Assembly (NCBI GenBank): GCA_964236735.1 | Contig: CAXSFM010000012.1 | Coordinates: 1 to 64,000, forward strand | Source of the DNA: JAIVJG01 sp964236735 | GTDB lineage: Bacteria; Acidobacteriota; Blastocatellia; Pyrinomonadales; Pyrinomonadaceae | Direction: 5' to 3' | DNA length: 64,000 bases | In this document: piece after piece, positions 14,251-23,344 of the stretch | How the letters are laid out: each line of letters opens with the position of its first letter | How positions within the stretch are numbered: position 1 is the stretch's first letter | Notes under the pieces: model-generated | The model's database searches: none | The model's input: the letters and a program-made list of their open reading frames with translations, nothing else | What the model was told of the DNA's origin: nothing | Translations under genes and position numbers: made by a program

Positions 14251-15537
14251 ATGAACAATCTCGCTCACGCCCTCGTCGGCGCACTGCAAAATCAATTCCT
14301 CTCCGGCGGCGCCGTCCTCATGCTGATGGGCGCTGTCATGGCCTTGTGCCGACGCACGCCGTTTACGATCTGGAACTGGCTGCAACGCCGCCTGACCGTG
14401 ACAGTCGAGATGATGAACTCCGATCCGGTTTTCGAATGGATGTCGCAATGGCTCGATGCTCACCCTTATTCCAAGCGCGCGACGCGCCTGACGGCCAGTT
14501 CAAAAGCCTCTCTCAGTGAGGATGCCGCCCGCACGGTCATTTTCACGCCCGCGCCCGGCAACCATTTTTTTATCTACCGCAGGCGTCTCGTCTGGTTTCA
14601 CCGCGAGCGCAATGTCGGCGCTGCCGGCAGCGCGGATAAAGATGATGAGGCGTTGAGCATGATGCGCCAGCGCGAAACCTACACGCTGCGGATCGTCGGG
14701 CGTTCTCAGGAAGTCGCCAGGCATTTGATCGAGGATGCGCGGCGCGCGGCCATGACAGCCGCCCGCAAACAGCCCGAACTCTTCATCAGTTCGATGTGGT
14801 ACTGGTCGAAGGTGGGCGCGATCACGCCGCGCGCCATTGAGTCGGTCGTTCTCCCCGAAGGTATGTCGGAGCACCTCGTCGCCGACGTGACGGAATTCCT
14901 TGAGTCGCGCGCATGGTACGCCGAGCGCGGAATTCCATACCGACGCGGCTACTTGATGGAAGGCGTGCCCGGCAGCGGTAAAAGCTCGCTCATTCGCGCG
15001 CTGGCCTCAACGCTCAATCTCAATCTCTACATGCTCAATATCGGAAGCGCCGGGATGAGTGATGAGAAGTTGGTGAGTTTGATGTCTGAGGTCAAAGATA
15101 ACTCCATCGTGCTGCTGGAGGATGTGGACGCAGCGGCTCGAAGGCCGCTGGCAGATGTTGCGTCCTCGGCTCCCGCCGGTGAATGCAAGGGCATCACGTT
15201 CAGCGGCCTCCTGAACGCTCTTGACGGCGTCAACGCGCGCGAGGGCGTAATGGTCTGGATGACGACGAACCATAAGGAACGTCTCGATCCGGCGCTCATT
15301 CGTCCGGGACGTGTTGATGTCCAGGAACATTTCGATTATGCGACCGGCGCGCAGGCCGCGCGACTGTTTTCTCATTTTTATCCCGGACACGTGCACGGGC
15401 TGGCGACGGCGTTCGCGGCGTGCGTCGGCGAGGGAATCTCGATGGCCGCGCTTCAGCAGCATTTATTGAATTACAAAAAATCGCCCGACGATGCTGTCAG
15501 GGCTGCCGCCAGATATGGTTTCAAAGGTTCATTGTGA
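14251..15537 (+). CDS. BCS1-like AAA ATPase
   Basis: 428 aa from ATG 14251 (TTG 14239 is also in frame). One membrane segment (~15-33), a BCS1 N-domain-like middle, then the AAA module: RGIPYRRGYLMEGVPGSGKS with Walker A at 238-245, Walker B LLEDVDA near 290, and the BCS1 signatures TFSGLLNALDGV, TTNHKERLDPALIRPGRVD. BCS1 is best known as the mitochondrial inner-membrane translocase of folded Rieske protein; bacterial and phage homologues are of unknown role. A membrane segment plus AAA ring suggests moving a folded substrate across or within the membrane. Confidence 0.85.
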   Translation: MNNLAHALVGALQNQFLSGGAVLMLMGAVMALCRRTPFTIWNWLQRRLTVTVEMMNSDPVFEWMSQWLDAHPYSKRATRLTASSKASLSEDAARTVIFTPAPGNHFFIYRRRLVWFHRERNVGAAGSADKDDEALSMMRQRETYTLRIVGRSQEVARHLIEDARRAAMTAARKQPELFISSMWYWSKVGAITPRAIESVVLPEGMSEHLVADVTEFLESRAWYAERGIPYRRGYLMEGVPGSGKSSLIRALASTLNLNLYMLNIGSAGMSDEKLVSLMSEVKDNSIVLLEDVDAAARRPLADVASSAPAGECKGITFSGLLNALDGVNAREGVMVWMTTNHKERLDPALIRPGRVDVQEHFDYATGAQAARLFSHFYPGHVHGLATAFAACVGEGISMAALQQHLLNYKKSPDDAVRAAARYGFKGSL

Positions 15538-15647
15538 ACTTAAAAGTTAACTTCTTCCGGCTGTGCCTCTACCTCACCGCACGCGCGACGCTCGTTGAAC
15601 AGTTCGCGCACGTCGCGCTGGCCTTTCTGCTCTTCTCACATGGCTAA
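15534..15647 (+). CDS. 37-residue hydrophobic peptide
   Basis: GTG start overlapping the BCS1-like stop (GTGA); the stop lies 8 bases inside the terminase small-subunit gene. It has a hydrophobic C-terminal helix (FAHVALAFLLFSHG). Overlap on both sides hints at translational coupling, but there is no other support. Confidence 0.3.
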   Translation: MNLKVNFFRLCLYLTARATLVEQFAHVALAFLLFSHG

Positions 15648-16308
15648 AACTAAACGCACATCAATCCAGATCGAGCGCGACCGCGAAGAAATCGCATCCC
15701 TCTACGTGCGCCGCACTCCTCAACATAGGATCGCGGCAATTCTTAATGACCGGCGGCGCACAGAATATGAAAAATTAAAGGAGAAGGCCGAACTCGCTTC
15801 ACCAGAAGAATGGCCGTCATTGGTCGGCGTTCAGCCGGGCGAAGACATCCCTGAGCCGTATGAATTAACGCGCCAGATGATTGGCTATGACCTTGATGCC
15901 ATTCGTGAGGAATGGCGCAAGAATCGGACGCTGAACATTGACGATCACATTGCGCGTCAACTCGCTTCGATTGACGAACTGGAATCATATGCATGGCGGC
16001 AATTGGAGCGCTGCGAAGGCACCTTTGAGGCGATGAAGATGTCCACGGAAGACATTGAAATCTCCGGTAAAGATGATGCGACCGGCCTAAGAGTTGATCT
16101 CCCCGCACGCAAAGTCAAACAGGAAAAGAAGCGCGAACAGCTTCTTCCCGAAGCTCGCTGGGGCATGATTATTGACAGATGCCTTGAACGACGCGAAAAG
16201 ACGCTCGGATTAGCAGCCGCGGTCAAGATCGAACATACGGGCACACTTACCCTAGCTGATTTAGTGAAGAACGCGGCAGAGGAAGCCACTAAGGAATCTG
16301 CCGCGTAA
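15640..16308 (+). CDS. Terminase small subunit-like protein
   Basis: 222 aa from ATG 15640. Charged and helical; an early HTH-like segment (REEIASLYVRRTPQHRIAAILND) could bind DNA, followed by a long helical middle and a C-terminal acidic tail. Direct ATG overlap (TAATG) with the large terminase gene is the main reason for the call. Confidence 0.65.
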   Translation: MAKTKRTSIQIERDREEIASLYVRRTPQHRIAAILNDRRRTEYEKLKEKAELASPEEWPSLVGVQPGEDIPEPYELTRQMIGYDLDAIREEWRKNRTLNIDDHIARQLASIDELESYAWRQLERCEGTFEAMKMSTEDIEISGKDDATGLRVDLPARKVKQEKKREQLLPEARWGMIIDRCLERREKTLGLAAAVKIEHTGTLTLADLVKNAAEEATKESAA

Positions 16309-17681
16309 TGGCTGAACGTCCTCATGAAAAAGCATTCGTCGAACGCATCAAACAAGACCCGGAATGGTTCATGCGGCGCGTGCTCGGCGTCCAGTATCTG
16401 ACGCCTCAACAACTCAAGGTGATTACGAGCGTGCGCGACAATCGCCGCACAGCAGCGCCCGCCGGGCACGGTGTCGGCAAGACCTTCCTCGCCGCCCTCC
16501 TCGTGTTGTGGTTTCTTTACGCCAACGTCAACAGCAAAGTCGTGACCACTGCGCCGACGTGGTTTCAGGTCGAAAACCTTCTCTGGCGCAATCTCAAACG
16601 CGCGCACACGCAGAGCCTCATCCCCTTGGGCGGCAATCTCGGCAGAGCGAAACTCGAACTGGATGATGAATGGTATGCCGTCGGCCTCTCGACGAATGAC
16701 CCGACGCGCTTCCAAGGCATTCACGCTCCGCGCGTGATGGTCGTCTTCGACGAGGCGACCGGCGTTCACCCGGAAATCTGGGACGCTTCAAATGGCCTCG
16801 TCGTCGGCACCGATGATCGAATCTTAGGCATCGGCAATCCGACTGACCCTTCCAGCCAGTTCAAAGTGCATTGCGATTCAGGGCTGTGGAACGTCATCGA
16901 GTTGTCGTCTGAGGATCACCCGAACGTCTTGGAAGGGCGCGTGATCATCCCGGGCGCAGTGACGCGCGAATGGATCGAGGAGCGGGAAAAAGAATATGGA
17001 GGGCGCGAGACGGGACTCTTCCGGGCGCGCGTTTTGGGCAAGTGGCCGGAGCAGGGCGACGACATTCTCATCTCGCAAACGCTTGTCGAAGCAGCGCAGG
17101 CCAAGTGGAGTCAACTTAAGCCCTCCACGATCATCGCCATCGGATGCGACGTCGCCAGATTTGGAAGTGATGAAACCGTGTTCTTTGAAATTCACGAGAA
17201 CGGTTTCGTCCCCGCGCCGATTGTTAAAAACGGTCAGGATTTGATGGCGACCGCAGGCGAATTATACCGCCATGCGAAAAGCGGCATCCGCGTGACGCGC
17301 ATCGGTGTTGATGATGCCGGACTCGGCGGCGGCGTCACGGATAGACTTCGTGAGATGGGCGTCCGCGTGCAGGCAGTCAACGCCGGAGAGGGCGCGACCG
17401 CATCGGATGAATTCGTTAATCGCCGCGCTGAAATGTGGTGGGCGCTCAGGGAAGAATTAAGAGCCGGCACGCTGGCACTCCCGCCCGATCCGAAGCTCAA
17501 GGGCGACCTCACGAACCTGAGATATTCCTATGACTCTCGCGGGCGCATCAAGCTCGAACCCAAGGATGATGTGAAGGAACGCATTGGACGCTCACCCGAC
17601 AGAGGCGACGCGCTCGCCATCGCCGTCTGGGCGATGAAGCATCGCGGCGGCGAATTCAAATCAACTCCCTTCCGTCGCTAA
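16308..17681 (+). CDS. terL: Terminase large subunit
   Basis: 457 aa packaging motor. ATPase: Walker A GHGVGKT at 53-59, Walker B VMVVFDEATG with D148/E149, and an IGNPT coupling motif. RNase-H-like nuclease domain from ~275: GCDVARFGSDET with the first catalytic aspartate, IGVDDAGLGGG with the second, and a late DRGDALAIA aspartate. It docks on the portal and cuts concatemeric DNA into the head. Confidence 0.93.
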   Translation: MAERPHEKAFVERIKQDPEWFMRRVLGVQYLTPQQLKVITSVRDNRRTAAPAGHGVGKTFLAALLVLWFLYANVNSKVVTTAPTWFQVENLLWRNLKRAHTQSLIPLGGNLGRAKLELDDEWYAVGLSTNDPTRFQGIHAPRVMVVFDEATGVHPEIWDASNGLVVGTDDRILGIGNPTDPSSQFKVHCDSGLWNVIELSSEDHPNVLEGRVIIPGAVTREWIEEREKEYGGRETGLFRARVLGKWPEQGDDILISQTLVEAAQAKWSQLKPSTIIAIGCDVARFGSDETVFFEIHENGFVPAPIVKNGQDLMATAGELYRHAKSGIRVTRIGVDDAGLGGGVTDRLREMGVRVQAVNAGEGATASDEFVNRRAEMWWALREELRAGTLALPPDPKLKGDLTNLRYSYDSRGRIKLEPKDDVKERIGRSPDRGDALAIAVWAMKHRGGEFKSTPFRR

Positions 17682-17718
17682 CTCTCAACCTTCCTCACGC
17701 TAAGGAGACCTCACCACA

Positions 17719-19332
17719 ATGGCACTGCCACGAGAAATTCAAGATACAGGGATGCCCATCGGCATCGTCGAAGGATCAACGCGCATCCTTAATGCCCCAC
17801 GCTCGGCCACCGGCAAGCAGGACAAGAGCCGCGCAGATTTCAAAGTCGCGGCCTACAGCGCGATGTCGCGCGCGTGGACTATCGTCAGCGACCTCGCCGA
17901 AGGCACGATGCAAATCCGCGCTCGTGATCGCGCCTACCTGCCGCAGGAACCGGCAGAAGACAATGGCGCATATCAGTCTCGTCTTTCGCGCTCAGTTTTC
18001 TTTAATTGCTTTCGCCGCACCGTGCAGGCTCTCGTCGGGATGATCTTCCGCAAAGCGCCGAGCTTGAACGAGGACGTGCCCCCACAGATCAAACAGCATC
18101 TTGAAAACGTTGATCTCGCCGGCACTCACCTTTCAGTTTTTCTTCGACAGGTGTTCACCGATGCCGTGCGCGACGGCCACGCTTTCATGTACGTGGACAT
18201 GAACACGGGCTTGAATGAAAGCGTCGAGACGCAAGGCGTCGAACCCACTCTCGCCGATGATGCCTCCACCAATCGTCGCCCTTACTGGGTTGAATATCGC
18301 GCCTGCCAGGCGATGAACTGGCGCGTCGAGCTTGTTGATGGGCAAGCTACGCTCGCGCAGATCACGTTTGAAGAAAAGACGATGGAGGAGGACGGCGCAT
18401 ACGGCGAGCGCGAAGTCGTGCGCTACCGCGTGCTGCGACCGGGCAGTTGGGAACTCTTCAAAGTCGGCCCGCGCAAAAAACTCATCCCCGACGGCAACGG
18501 AGTGACTTCACTTTCCTATATCCCGCTCTCGGTCGTTTATTCAAATCAGGTTGCCCCGCTCGTCAGCTCGCCGCCGCTTCTCGAACTGGCCTATCTCAAC
18601 ATCAAGCACTACCAGTTGACTTCTGATTTAGACAACGTCGTGCACCTGACCTGCGTGCCTTTATTGTGGGCGCGCGACCGCGACACCGAAAGCCAGATGA
18701 TGCAGATCGGCGCGGCGATCATGATTGATCTCAAAGGCCAATATTCCGAACTCGGCTACGCGGAGATCACGGGCAACGGCATTGATAAGGCGCAGACGCG
18801 AATTGATAAATGCGAGCGGCAGATGGCCGTGATGGGACTGGAAATGCTGGCCGAGAAGGACAACACTAACCAGACCGCCACCGAGATCAACGTCAACTCC
18901 GCGCAATCGAACTCGGAATTATCTTTGATGGCGACTTCTCTCCAGTATGCCGCCGAATGCTGCCTCGGCTTTCACGCCGAATACATGGAACTCAAAGGCG
19001 AGAAGCCCGGCGGATCCATCACGCTCAATGTCGAATATGACCGCCTTGTGCTTTCGCCCGAAAAAATCAGAGTGCTAAAGGAATTAGTGGTCGATCAGAT
19101 TCTCACGCCGGAAACGCTTCTCAACCTGCTCATGCGCGCCGGAGAGCTTCCCGACGATTTCAATATCTCCGAAGAGATTGACCGGCTGTACGGCAAGGGC
19201 GCTTCACAAAAGAGCGACCTCGAGCGCCGTGCGGACGCTACAACCGTGCTCAACCCTGCGGAGACTGACCCTGCTGCTGATCCGGCAGCAGACAAGAAAG
19301 ACAAAACTCAATCGCCCGACACAGAGCGGTAA
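17719..19332 (+). CDS. Portal protein (DUF4055-like)
   Basis: 537 aa with AAGGAG upstream. The N-terminal DFKVAAYSAMSRAWTIVSDL, FRRTVQALVGMIFRKAP and QVFTDAVRDGHAFMYVD segments, and the later SYIPLSVVYSNQ and ELAYLNIKHYQ resemble the DUF4055 portal family, which forms the dodecameric DNA gate at the head vertex. Position after terL fits. The C-terminal ~40 residues are acidic and low complexity (PAETDPAADPAADKKD). Confidence 0.85.
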   Translation: MALPREIQDTGMPIGIVEGSTRILNAPRSATGKQDKSRADFKVAAYSAMSRAWTIVSDLAEGTMQIRARDRAYLPQEPAEDNGAYQSRLSRSVFFNCFRRTVQALVGMIFRKAPSLNEDVPPQIKQHLENVDLAGTHLSVFLRQVFTDAVRDGHAFMYVDMNTGLNESVETQGVEPTLADDASTNRRPYWVEYRACQAMNWRVELVDGQATLAQITFEEKTMEEDGAYGEREVVRYRVLRPGSWELFKVGPRKKLIPDGNGVTSLSYIPLSVVYSNQVAPLVSSPPLLELAYLNIKHYQLTSDLDNVVHLTCVPLLWARDRDTESQMMQIGAAIMIDLKGQYSELGYAEITGNGIDKAQTRIDKCERQMAVMGLEMLAEKDNTNQTATEINVNSAQSNSELSLMATSLQYAAECCLGFHAEYMELKGEKPGGSITLNVEYDRLVLSPEKIRVLKELVVDQILTPETLLNLLMRAGELPDDFNISEEIDRLYGKGASQKSDLERRADATTVLNPAETDPAADPAADKKDKTQSPDTER

Positions 19333-19398
19333 AACATTCATCGCTTTCGACCGTGCCTGCTCACCGGTGAGGTGGCAAGCGCGCGGGGCGATGAAGAT

Positions 19399-19445
19399 GT
19401 GCGATGGAGAACTTAATGGGGCTGTTCTCCATCGCACCGAATTTT
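19399..19445 (+). terminator. Rho-independent terminator after the portal gene
   Basis: Perfect 14-base arms GTGCGATGGAGAAC (19399-19412) and GTTCTCCATCGCAC (19424-19437), 11-base loop, then CGAATTTTT. It separates the portal from the next small-gene cluster. Confidence 0.65.
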
Positions 19446-19459
19446 TGGAGTGAACGAAA

Positions 19460-19651
19460 ATGGAATACAGAATACTTTGGCAGGATTCACCTCAAGAGTT
19501 AGAGCAAGCGGTTTTTACCTTGATCAAAGATGGATGGCTGCCGCTCGGCGGCGTTTCGGCGGCGGTCTATTTCGATTCTGAAAAGGGCTATGAAATTGCC
19601 CACTGGCAATTCAGTCAGGCCATGACGAAAGTGAGCGAGGCCGAAAGATGA
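19460..19651 (+). CDS. DUF1737-like small protein
   Basis: 63 aa. EQAVFTLIKDGWLPLGGVSAAV followed by a final FSQAMTKV fits the DUF1737-type pattern (a Gly-Trp-x-Pro-x-Gly-Gly turn and a terminal QAM). Such proteins occur beside phage structural genes with no known role. ATGA overlap with the next frame. Confidence 0.6.
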   Translation: MEYRILWQDSPQELEQAVFTLIKDGWLPLGGVSAAVYFDSEKGYEIAHWQFSQAMTKVSEAER

Positions 19652-19818
19652 AACATACCGGCCTCGCTCCCTCCAGTTGGACTGAGAAAGACATTGACCG
19701 CCTCGCCGAAGTCACGCCCGTCGATCAACTCGAAGTGCGCCGCGCGCTCATCACGGACGAACAATTCCTCGCTGACCTCTTCAACGCAGAAGACATCACG
19801 GAGACAGAAGAATCATGA
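19648..19818 (+). CDS. 56-residue acidic helical protein
   Basis: Starts on ATGA shared with the preceding stop and ends on ATGA shared with the Ntn hydrolase start. Helical and acidic (SWTEKDIDRLAEVTPVDQLEV, FLADLFNAEDITETEES). Complete coupling on both sides makes it credible despite its size. Confidence 0.55.
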   Translation: MKHTGLAPSSWTEKDIDRLAEVTPVDQLEVRRALITDEQFLADLFNAEDITETEES

Positions 19819-20366
19819 CTTGCATTGTCGGTTTCATCGAACCCGACCGAAACAGAGTCTGGATCGGCGGCGATTCTGCCGGCAGCACTGAAAGCTTTAT
19901 CACTGACCGCGCCGATGAAAAGGTCTTTCACAATGGAGGCTATTTTTTCGGTTTTTCCGGCTCCTTCCGTCGCGGACAAGTGCTGCGTTACGCCTTCAAC
20001 CCGCCCGTCCCGACACCTTCTGATGTAAAGAGCGGGATGATGAAATTTCTCTGCACAACGTTTGTCGAAGAATGGAGAAGCGCGCTGGTTCGTGCCTGCT
20101 GCTCATCCAGCGAAGATCATCACGGAACGATCATCGGCGCATATCAGAGTTTTCTATTTCGCGTCGATACCGATTTTCAGATCGCTATTTCGCGCGAAGG
20201 CATCGCTGGCTGTGGGACAGGCATGTGTGAAGCGATGGCGGTGCTTCATGCGACCGCCGCCGACGCTGCACTTCCGCCCTTCGACCGGATGACGCTCGCT
20301 CTCAGCACTTCCGCCTATTACAACCCGACTGTGCGCGGCCCCTTCACCATTCTGCACACCTACTAA
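19815..20366 (+). CDS. Proteasome-like Ntn hydrolase
   Basis: 183 aa. MTCIVGF at the N-terminus puts Thr2 in position to become the N-terminal nucleophile once Met is removed; VWIGGDSAGS gives the aspartate of the GxDS strand, DEKVF the lysine region, and FFGFSGSFRRGQ, IAISREGIAGCGTG continue the proteasome beta/HslV-type pattern. The length is that of HslV (~175 aa). Lying between portal and head morphogenesis genes, it might act as the head-maturation protease, but this is inference; protease or amidase activity is unproven. Confidence 0.7.
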   Translation: MTCIVGFIEPDRNRVWIGGDSAGSTESFITDRADEKVFHNGGYFFGFSGSFRRGQVLRYAFNPPVPTPSDVKSGMMKFLCTTFVEEWRSALVRACCSSSEDHHGTIIGAYQSFLFRVDTDFQIAISREGIAGCGTGMCEAMAVLHATAADAALPPFDRMTLALSTSAYYNPTVRGPFTILHTY

Positions 20367-20372
20367 CACAAG

Positions 20373-20389
20373 ATACACATCATGTGTAT
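20373..20389. promoter_or_regulatory. 17-base inverted repeat
   Basis: Perfect arms ATACACAT and ATGTGTAT around one C, 21 bases upstream of the head morphogenesis start. Its size and spacer look like an operator. Confidence 0.35.
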
Positions 20390-20409
20390 GTTCCCTTGCT
20401 TCTCTCTAC

Positions 20410-21069
20410 ATGCAACTCAACCGGCGGCAAAGATACGGCTGGGACAGAAACCTCCTGCGATGGCGTGATCTGGAAACGGGACGCCTCGTGCCGGAGTCGC
20501 AGGTGCGCCGCTCGGTCTATGGCTCTTTTCTGTCAGGCCGTCGCCGTTATCGACAGATCGCCGCGCGCTTCGCACAGAGAAAGATCGGACTCATTGAATG
20601 GCGCGAGGCGATGCGGCGCGAAATTCGCCGCCAGTACTTCACTGCAACGCTTGCCTCGCACGGAGGTTGGGCGATGATGGAGCGCGAAGACTGGCTGGAA
20701 GTCGCAAGGCATTTGAAGCGCGAATATCGCTACCTCGATTCTTTCACGCAGCAGATCGCTCGCCTGCCTGAAAGCGCGCGCGGGCGTTATCTCGAAAGCC
20801 GAGGCTTCGCGCATCGCGCGCAGACCTACACGAACAACGCGCGGAACTTTTTCGAGAATGAGCGCATTCGGCTGGCGATTAACAGCAAGTATGAATTCGA
20901 GGGGCGCAGATGCGGCCACTCGAATGAGAAATGCGAAGGCTGCACGGGTGAGATCATGCGCACGGAAGAATGGGTGCCGGTCGCAGACCTCGCGCAGATC
21001 GGCGATTTCGAGTGCCGCCACTATTGCCTGTGTCAAATTTTGCTACGACCGCGCATGGTTAAGGATTGA
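20410..21069 (+). CDS. Head morphogenesis protein (SPP1 gp7/MuF-like C-terminus)
   Basis: 219 aa, strongly basic and helical N-terminal two thirds; the C-terminal third has NERIRLAINSKYEFEGRRCG, CEGCTG and DFECRHYCLCQIL, matching the cysteine-rich end of minor head proteins of the SPP1 gp7/Mu gpF type, expected to enter the procapsid with the portal. Confidence 0.65.
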   Translation: MQLNRRQRYGWDRNLLRWRDLETGRLVPESQVRRSVYGSFLSGRRRYRQIAARFAQRKIGLIEWREAMRREIRRQYFTATLASHGGWAMMEREDWLEVARHLKREYRYLDSFTQQIARLPESARGRYLESRGFAHRAQTYTNNARNFFENERIRLAINSKYEFEGRRCGHSNEKCEGCTGEIMRTEEWVPVADLAQIGDFECRHYCLCQILLRPRMVKD

Positions 21070-21121
21070 CCGGCTTACAGTCATAAGAATGCCTTCGACC
21101 CTGCGCGACTCAATACATTTT

Positions 21122-21195
21122 GGTAGTGAGTCAGTTTGGTCTGCAAGCCGTTGTTGCATAACGAGCAATTTTTCAAACTGACCCACTACCTTTTT
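21122..21195 (+). terminator. 17-bp hairpin terminator before island 1
   Basis: GGTAGTGAGTCAGTTTG (21122-21138) pairs with CAAACTGACCCACTACC (21174-21190), one mismatch, 35-base loop, then TTTTTCC. It isolates the head operon from the accessory genes that follow. Confidence 0.65.
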
Positions 21196-21203
21196 CCTAA
21201 CCA

Positions 21204-21233
21204 TTGACACCCCGTCCCGCCCCCGCATATATT
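21204..21233 (+). promoter_or_regulatory. Sigma-70-like promoter of the TIR gene
   Basis: TTGACA (21204-21209), 18-base spacer, TATATT (21228-21233), 41 bases before the TIR gene ATG and just after a terminator. This arrangement is typical of a phage moron expressed independently. Confidence 0.55.
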
Positions 21234-21273
21234 TCCCGCGCTATACTCTAGTCCTCACCGGAGCACACCCATA

Positions 21274-22245
21274 ATGGCAAACCCTGAACATCTTGAGATT
21301 CTGAAGCAGGGGGTAGTGGTGTGGAATAAATGGAGAGAGTTAAGCCCTGAAATCAACCCGGATTTGAGTGAAGCTGAGTTGCCCGGTTTTGACCTTCACA
21401 ACATTAACTTAGATGAAACCGACCTTAATCACGCTATCCTTACAAGCGCAGACATGAGTGGCGCAATGTTGTATGCAACTAATCTTACCTTTGCAGACCT
21501 TGATGGGGCGATACTCAAAGACGCCATCATTATAGGAATCGATCTAAGATATACGTCACTAATTGGGACTGATTTTACTAGAGCAGTTATAAAAGCTTTA
21601 AGTTTCGGCAATCAGGATTTACGCAAACTGAAAGGCATTGAAACGATCTATCACGAATCATCCTCCACAATTGGAATAGATACTCTCTACCGCTCACATG
21701 GCGAAATCCCTGAAGTGTTTCTTCGCGGCTGCGGAGTGCCAGAACCATTCATCGTGCAAATCCCCGCGCTCATTGCCTCCCTTGAACCTATTCAGTTCTA
21801 TTCCTGCTTCATCAGCTATTCGAGCAAAGACCATTCATTCGCTGAACGATTACACGCCGACCTTCAAAGCAGGGGCGTGCGCTGCTGGTTCGCTCCCGAA
21901 GACTTAAAGATAGGCGCGGAGATAAGAACCGGCATAGACGAATCAATCCGCGTGCATGACAAGCTGCTGCTTGTCATGTCTGAGACATCGGTTAAAAGTC
22001 AGTGGGTGCAGCAAGAGGTAGAAACGGCACTGGCTCAAGAGCGCGAGCAAGGACGCACAGTGCTGTTCCCTATCCGGCTTGATGATGCCATGATGGAGGT
22101 TAATGCGGGCTGGCCTTCATATCTTAGAAACACGCGCAACATCGGAGACTTCCGCACATGGAAAGATCACGACTCCTACACTAAGGCGTTTGATAGATTG
22201 CTTCGTGATTTGAAAGCTGATGACAGTCAGGCCGCCGAAGGCTAA
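21274..22245 (+). CDS. Pentapeptide-repeat TIR-domain protein
   Basis: 323 aa. Residues ~35-110 have the A(D/N)LxxA pentapeptide pattern (DLHNINLDETDLNHAILTSA..., forming a right-handed helix). Residues ~175-320 are a TIR domain: FYSCFISYSSKDHSFAERLH, GVRCWFAPED, LLLVMSETSVKSQWVQQEVE, with E248 in the usual NADase catalytic position, and RTVLFPIRL. Bacterial TIR proteins of this type often act in anti-phage defence by consuming NAD+. In a phage, with its own promoter, it may exclude competing phages; alternatively a regulator. Confidence 0.85.
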   Translation: MANPEHLEILKQGVVVWNKWRELSPEINPDLSEAELPGFDLHNINLDETDLNHAILTSADMSGAMLYATNLTFADLDGAILKDAIIIGIDLRYTSLIGTDFTRAVIKALSFGNQDLRKLKGIETIYHESSSTIGIDTLYRSHGEIPEVFLRGCGVPEPFIVQIPALIASLEPIQFYSCFISYSSKDHSFAERLHADLQSRGVRCWFAPEDLKIGAEIRTGIDESIRVHDKLLLVMSETSVKSQWVQQEVETALAQEREQGRTVLFPIRLDDAMMEVNAGWPSYLRNTRNIGDFRTWKDHDSYTKAFDRLLRDLKADDSQAAEG

Positions 22246-22324
22246 AGCTGAAGATTCAAAGACTGGTAGGAAGCGTGATAAGAAGTGAGAGGAGAGTTCA
22301 CTTGAAAATAGCGCAGGTAGGAAG

Positions 22325-23284
22325 ATGAAATATTTAATTTACTCAGCGTGCTTAGGTATCTCTTTATTGGCTGTCGCTACAATCGGGCTTGTGAAGATGA
22401 ATTGGAGCGAAAAGGTTTATAGCCCGCTAATATCTTTGCTCTTTGTCGGCGTCCTCACAACGTTCATTACTGTATGGCTCACCCTCAAGGAGACTAAAGA
22501 TGAGGCCGTTTTCACAACTGGAATTGTTATCAATGAGATGAAGCACTCACTGACCCCTCCGCATCCCGACTCAAAAGATAGGAAACTGGCGTGGAGACTT
22601 GAGGACTTGTCTAACCTAAGCAATCCATACAAAGTCAGTGCAGGAAAGGCTATTTACACCGTTGAAAGACCTACAACTTCTGATGAAACCGTATCTTTCT
22701 GCGGTGAACTTCTTCAATACAAAATCCTTACTGAAATTGAGTCTTTGCAGCATGACGAATTTACTATGTCAGAGACGATAGAGGCAGCGAATAGGGCGAG
22801 GGTTTCTACCAGCTTTCTTACACCTTATAAATTATCTGAGCGTACAAAAATTCCAACGGATGAACTGTTTATTATCGTTGCAGGCAATCGGTTTTCAAAC
22901 AGCGATAATGAGGTTACACGTTGGAAACATATCTCATTTGATCTTCCCCCCGGCACACAACTGACCCTTGTGCATGTACCTTTGTCTAAGCACACTAAGG
23001 TTGAACAGCATATTATAACTTTAGAGAAGCCCTATTTTTTCAAGATTGAGATAGCAATAGAATCGTTTGGCGCGTTGGGAGTCGGTGCTATACCTGACGG
23101 ACTTACTTTATCTGCTGATGATAAGGCTGAGGTTAGTAGAAACTACTTATTTAAGATTACGATGAGAGCTAAGTTTGATAAGCTCAGTTCCGGCAATTGG
23201 CAAACCGAAGAATATAAGGCATGGGCAAAGTGGATGTTCGCAGAAATTCAAGACAGAATATCAGACAGTCCGCGCCCTCAATAG
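22325..23284 (+). CDS. Membrane protein of island 1, unknown
   Basis: 319 aa. Two N-terminal membrane segments (about 4-24 and 34-54), then a ~260-residue soluble domain, probably cytoplasmic, with several beta-rich stretches. AT-rich and unlike its structural neighbours in composition. The same orientation and proximity to the TIR gene suggest co-transcription; it may be a partner or an independent cargo gene. No family recognised. Confidence 0.6.
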   Translation: MKYLIYSACLGISLLAVATIGLVKMNWSEKVYSPLISLLFVGVLTTFITVWLTLKETKDEAVFTTGIVINEMKHSLTPPHPDSKDRKLAWRLEDLSNLSNPYKVSAGKAIYTVERPTTSDETVSFCGELLQYKILTEIESLQHDEFTMSETIEAANRARVSTSFLTPYKLSERTKIPTDELFIIVAGNRFSNSDNEVTRWKHISFDLPPGTQLTLVHVPLSKHTKVEQHIITLEKPYFFKIEIAIESFGALGVGAIPDGLTLSADDKAEVSRNYLFKITMRAKFDKLSSGNWQTEEYKAWAKWMFAEIQDRISDSPRPQ

Positions 23285-23344
23285 CACTTCCTCCCGCCAC
23301 CGGAAACATCTTGAGTGAGAATTACCTGGAATGCTGTCGAGGTT

